A stretch of DNA of 6,866 nt from an uncultured Lysobacteraceae bacterium (GTDB lineage: Bacteria > Pseudomonadota > Gammaproteobacteria > Xanthomonadales > Rhodanobacteraceae), in assembly GCA_946480705.1 (NCBI GenBank), contig CAMLLF010000216.1, positions 1 to 6,866 on the forward strand. Reading direction: 5' to 3'. Shown one piece after another: positions 5,624 through 6,866 of this stretch; within the stretch, counting starts at the first letter, position 1; every line of letters starts with the position of its first letter. The notes under the pieces were generated by a model. It was not told the DNA's origin. It worked only from the letters and a program-made list of their open reading frames with translations, and did no database searches. Made by a program: the position numbers and the translations under genes.

Positions 5624-6866
5624 ATGAACAGCATGACCGACCTTTATCGCCGCCGCCGCGCCGCGAGCGCGACGACCTGCGAGCCCGCACCCGCGCGCTG
5701 TTCGACCTGCGGCATGCTCGAATGCCTGTGCCGGCCGCGCTTCTTCGCGGGCCAGGTGCTGACCGCCGACGATCTCAACCGGCTCGACGCGTACGTGCGC
5801 GGCAAGAACCGCCTGCACAACCGGCAGCTGCATGGCTGGGGCGTCGTCAACGGGCTCGAAGTCACCTGCGGGCCGTGCGGCGACGGCGTCAACGTCAGCT
5901 GCGGCTACGCGCTGGGACCATGCGGCGAAGACATCGTCGTCTGCGACGCCGTGCGCGTGGACGTCTGCAGCCTGATCAAGGCGTGCAGGGCATCCGAGCC
6001 GCGGCAGCACTGCGACCCGTACAAGCCCGGCACGGAGCAGCGTCCGTGCGACGCGCTGCAGGAAGAATGGGTACTCGCGATCCGCTACAGCGAGACGCCG
6101 GCGCGCGGCGTGAAGCCGCTGCTGCCGCCGTCGGCCGACACCGGCGGCTGCGGGTGCGCCGGCGGCGCATCCGGCGGCTGCGGCTGCAGCGGCGGCTCCG
6201 GCGGTTCGTGCGGCTGCAAGGGCGGCGGAGGATCCTGCGGCTGCAGCGGCCCGGCGAAGCCGGTGCCGGCGAAACCGCGGACGGCGCCGGCACAGTGCGA
6301 GCCGTCCGTAATCTGCGAAGGCTATGCGTTCGAAGTGTTCCGTGCGCCCAAACAGAACGCCGACGACACGCGCGGCGACGCCGACTCGGAGATCCTGCGG
6401 CGCTTCGAGTGCTGCGCGCGACCGCTTCTCAAGGACGTTCCGCAGTATCCGCAGGACACGCCGGCGGACACGCCCGCCGGCTATCAGATCTGGTACCAGT
6501 ACGCGCTGCAGCTGCGCGCGTTCCTGCTCAACCACCTCGCGTCGCGGCCCGGCTACCACTGCGCGCTGATCGCGCGGCTCGGCGCGATCGTCATCCCGCC
6601 GCCCGGCACGGTCGTCGTCGGCGGCGGGCAGACCTTCGATCCCGAAGCGCTGCAGGATGCGCTGCTCCTGCTCGTGATGGTCTGGATCGACGCGCTGCTC
6701 GCGTGCTTCTGCTCCGCGCTGCTGCCGCCGTGTCCCGAGCCGGCCGGCGACGTGCGCGTGCCGCTCGCCGTGCTGCACGTCACGTCGGACTGCCGCATCG
6801 ACAGCATCTGCAACTGGACGACACTGCGGAAAATCGCGACGACGTTTCCGAACCTGCTCGTCAACG
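5624..6866 (+). CDS. Cys-rich tail-associated protein with Gly/Cys insert, paralogue of the preceding gene, 3'-truncated by the window
   Basis: The frame is open from ATG 5624 to the window end (414 complete codons, no stop), so the C-terminus is missing. The N-terminal part has CSTCGMLECLC, RFFAGQVLTADDLNRL, LHGWGVVNGLEV (about 69-80), GPCGEDIVV (about 98-106) and EEWVLAIRYSETPARGV. It aligns block by block with the gene at 3267, and the two probably arose by duplication. Where the relative has only ECGCDDTRC, this protein carries a Gly/Cys-rich insert (about 174-209) and a Pro/Ala/Lys linker before CEPSVICEGYAFEVF. Residues about 342-367 form a hydrophobic run (ALLLLVMVWIDALLACFC) broken by one Asp, a buried helix more likely than a membrane anchor. 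Near the end, CNWTTLRKIATTFPNL resembles a block I recall in proteins beside TIGR02242/TIGR02243 genes. No signal peptide is seen. Product function unknown; a structural accessory of the particle is inferred from position. Confidence 0.75.
   Translation, partial: MNSMTDLYRRRRAASATTCEPAPARCSTCGMLECLCRPRFFAGQVLTADDLNRLDAYVRGKNRLHNRQLHGWGVVNGLEVTCGPCGDGVNVSCGYALGPCGEDIVVCDAVRVDVCSLIKACRASEPRQHCDPYKPGTEQRPCDALQEEWVLAIRYSETPARGVKPLLPPSADTGGCGCAGGASGGCGCSGGSGGSCGCKGGGGSCGCSGPAKPVPAKPRTAPAQCEPSVICEGYAFEVFRAPKQNADDTRGDADSEILRRFECCARPLLKDVPQYPQDTPADTPAGYQIWYQYALQLRAFLLNHLASRPGYHCALIARLGAIVIPPPGTVVVGGGQTFDPEALQDALLLLVMVWIDALLACFCSALLPPCPEPAGDVRVPLAVLHVTSDCRIDSICNWTTLRKIATTFPNLLVN
6143..6250 (+). repeat. 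Gly/Cys-rich repeat with four Cys-Gly-Cys motifs
   Basis: 36 codons encode only Gly, Cys, Ser, Ala and one Lys. Cys-Gly-Cys occurs four times, with first cysteines at codons 6149, 6179, 6209 and 6236, so the period is 10, 10 and 9 residues. The units read roughly GGCGCAGGAS, GGCGCSGGSG, GSCGCKGGGG and SCGCSG. Eight cysteines in this spacing could hold metal or form disulfides; neither can be shown from sequence. Confidence 0.85.

Noticed and set aside
6641..6724. Transmembrane anchor in gene 4
   Set aside because: The hydrophobic run is broken by Asp and contains several cysteines, and there is no signal peptide; a buried helix in a particle protein is as likely.
5468..6778. Minus-strand open frame (436 codons) opposite gene 4
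   Set aside because: Compositionally biased and without motifs, whereas the + frame is open to the window end and matches gene 3.

Overview
This window is a very GC-rich (roughly 70% by eye), gap-free stretch with four genes on the + strand and no RNA gene, insertion sequence or CRISPR array. Third codon positions are almost all G or C, with heavy use of GCG, CGC, TCG and CTC/CTG. That suggests a high-GC proteobacterium, perhaps Burkholderiales-like. This is an impression only; other high-GC phyla are not excluded.

Layout: (1) positions 3-1091 hold the 3' part of a baseplate J-like protein of the 'putative baseplate assembly protein' type (TIGR02243-like). (2) It overlaps by 4 nt (GTGA) a 722-residue gene at 1088-3256. 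Its second half is a phage tail protein I-like domain (TIGR02242-like); its first half is a beta-propeller followed by a beta-rich domain. (3) After a 10-nt gap, 3267-5613 holds one long ancestral gene that is now split over three reading frames. In order it has a small Cys-rich tail-associated N-terminal domain, a beta-propeller, an 18-triplet collagen-like Gly-Pro-X stretch and a C-terminal beta-rich domain. (4) After another 10-nt gap, a gene starts at 5624 and runs off the window. It is a paralogue of the N-terminal part of gene 3 and carries a Gly/Cys-rich insert with four Cys-Gly-Cys motifs.

The tight spacing and Shine-Dalgarno-like sites at each start suggest one operon. The J-like plus I-like pair is typical of the baseplate end of a contractile tail-like particle, most likely an extracellular contractile injection system (eCIS) rather than an ordinary prophage. 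Sheath, tube, spike, ATPase and payload genes are not in this window, so that assignment is inferred from two gene families. Genes 3 and 4 are plausibly accessory, fibre-like or surface-exposed parts of the particle.

Most worth a second look are the collagen-like fibre candidate, the Cys-Gly-Cys insert in its paralogue, and the two frame disruptions in gene 3. The first disruption looks like a short internal deletion and the second like a single missing base. Either these are sequence errors or the gene is decaying.
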